This document shows positions 23,713 to 24,044 of a DNA stretch of 24,044 nucleotides, one piece after another. The position numbers were made by a program, and so were the translations under genes. Source of the DNA: a virus; IMG/VR virus record IMGVR_UViG_3300042301_004526, positions 1 through 24,044 of that record; one strand, written 5' to 3'. The notes beneath the pieces are model-generated. The model did not search any database, was not told the DNA's origin, and was given only the letters and a program-made list of their open reading frames with translations. Each line of letters opens with the position of its first letter. Position 1 is the stretch's first letter.

Positions 23713-24044
23713 TATATTTTTTTATAAAATCTGAACAAATACCCAAACATATTGAAATATCATCATTATGTATTTCAGGCATAACTGCAATACTTCCAAT
23801 AATAGGTTGTTTACCTGGATAAACCCACATATAGTTTTTAGATGTTAATGTTAGTGTATCTTGTTCGTGCCAAAAATAATGTAATGAGGTGTTTCTAATC
23901 CAATTTAAAGATTCAAAATTTTTACAATGAACCCATAATTTATCAATTCTTTCACCTAACCACTCATCACTAACTTCATATTGTGGTTTATCGTGTCCCA
24001 AATAAACTTTACCATCAACCCACCATAAGTCAACTTCAACATCA
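23705..24044 (-). CDS. GDPD-like phosphodiesterase, N-terminus cut by window edge
   Basis: The frame is open to the right edge (codons to 24043), so the true start lies outside; the TTG at 24001 is not needed. The visible protein opens DVEVDLWWVDGKVYLGHDKP, then QYEVSDEWLGERIDKLWVHC. The E-x-D and G-H-D elements match the metal site of glycerophosphodiester phosphodiesterases; the first catalytic histidine would be off the window. Similar proteins occur in bacterial capsule loci beside HAD and nucleotidyltransferase genes, as here. Its 3' end overlaps the next gene by eight bases. Confidence 0.68.
   Translation of the reverse strand, partial: DVEVDLWWVDGKVYLGHDKPQYEVSDEWLGERIDKLWVHCKNFESLNWIRNTSLHYFWHEQDTLTLTSKNYMWVYPGKQPIIGSIAVMPEIHNDDISICLGICSDFIKKYND

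Noticed and set aside
23999-24001. TTG as start of the GDPD-like gene
   Set aside because: The frame is open to the window edge and upstream residues DVEVDLWWVDGKVYLGHD match the family, so the true start is outside the window.
13777-24044. Island as a host capsule locus joined by misassembly
   Set aside because: It has no host housekeeping genes, its base composition resembles the phage part, and the BppU-like gene follows 16 bases later in the same direction. Not fully excluded; read coverage would decide.
1-24044. tRNA genes, CRISPR arrays and insertion sequences
   Set aside because: No cloverleaf-like sequence, regularly spaced repeat or transposase was seen by eye on either strand; a covariance-model scan could still find a tRNA.

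Overview
The window is an AT-rich stretch of a tailed (contractile-tail, T4-like) phage genome or closely related provirus. Three independent signals support this: a contractile tail sheath gene at the left edge, T4-type neck/tail-completion candidates (gp13-, gp14- and gp15-like), and a family B DNA polymerase of T4 gp43 type and length. None of the eleven start codons I checked has a Shine-Dalgarno sequence. They are preceded by A/T-rich leaders instead, which is typical of Bacteroidota genes and their phages, so a Bacteroidota (for example flavobacterial) host is my inference.

Layout, left to right. (1) 1-5697, minus strand: an operon of a gp14-like neck candidate, a conserved phage hypothetical and a gp15-like tail terminator with an extra C-terminal domain, then the oversized tail sheath under its own start region. 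A 53-residue ribbon-helix-helix-like gene (3317-3478, plus strand) sits between the last two. (2) 5754-10565, plus strand: an SNF2 helicase, a Mn-type superoxide dismutase fused to a nuclease-like domain, a gp13-like neck candidate and a small unknown protein. (3) 10536-13268, minus: DNA polymerase. (4) 13356-13760, minus: a small protein with a BppU-like N-terminal fold. (5) 13777-24044, minus: a tightly packed glycan island of ten large genes plus one 48-codon gene, with spacings from -8 to +14 bases apart from the roughly 150-base interval that holds the small gene. It encodes two HtrL/YibB-type proteins (one fused to a glycosyltransferase), several GT-A transferases, a GT10 fucosyltransferase, a GT-B-like protein, a methyltransferase-exostosin fusion, a second methyltransferase, a HAD phosphatase-nucleotidyltransferase fusion and a GDPD-like phosphodiesterase cut by the right edge.

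The genes fit a lytic myovirus: sheath, neck and terminator proteins build the tail, polymerase and helicase serve replication and recombination, and the island can make and transfer an activated, probably methylated and fucosylated sugar onto a phage or host surface target. The most interesting regulatory signal is a heptamer, TATTTAT, in the coding orientation. It lies ahead of every gene that begins after an intergenic gap outside the glycan island (eight of eight), and I did not see it ahead of genes inside tight operons. It looks like a phage-specific promoter element. I saw no tRNA, CRISPR array or insertion sequence by eye. No stretch longer than 300 bases lacks a gene.
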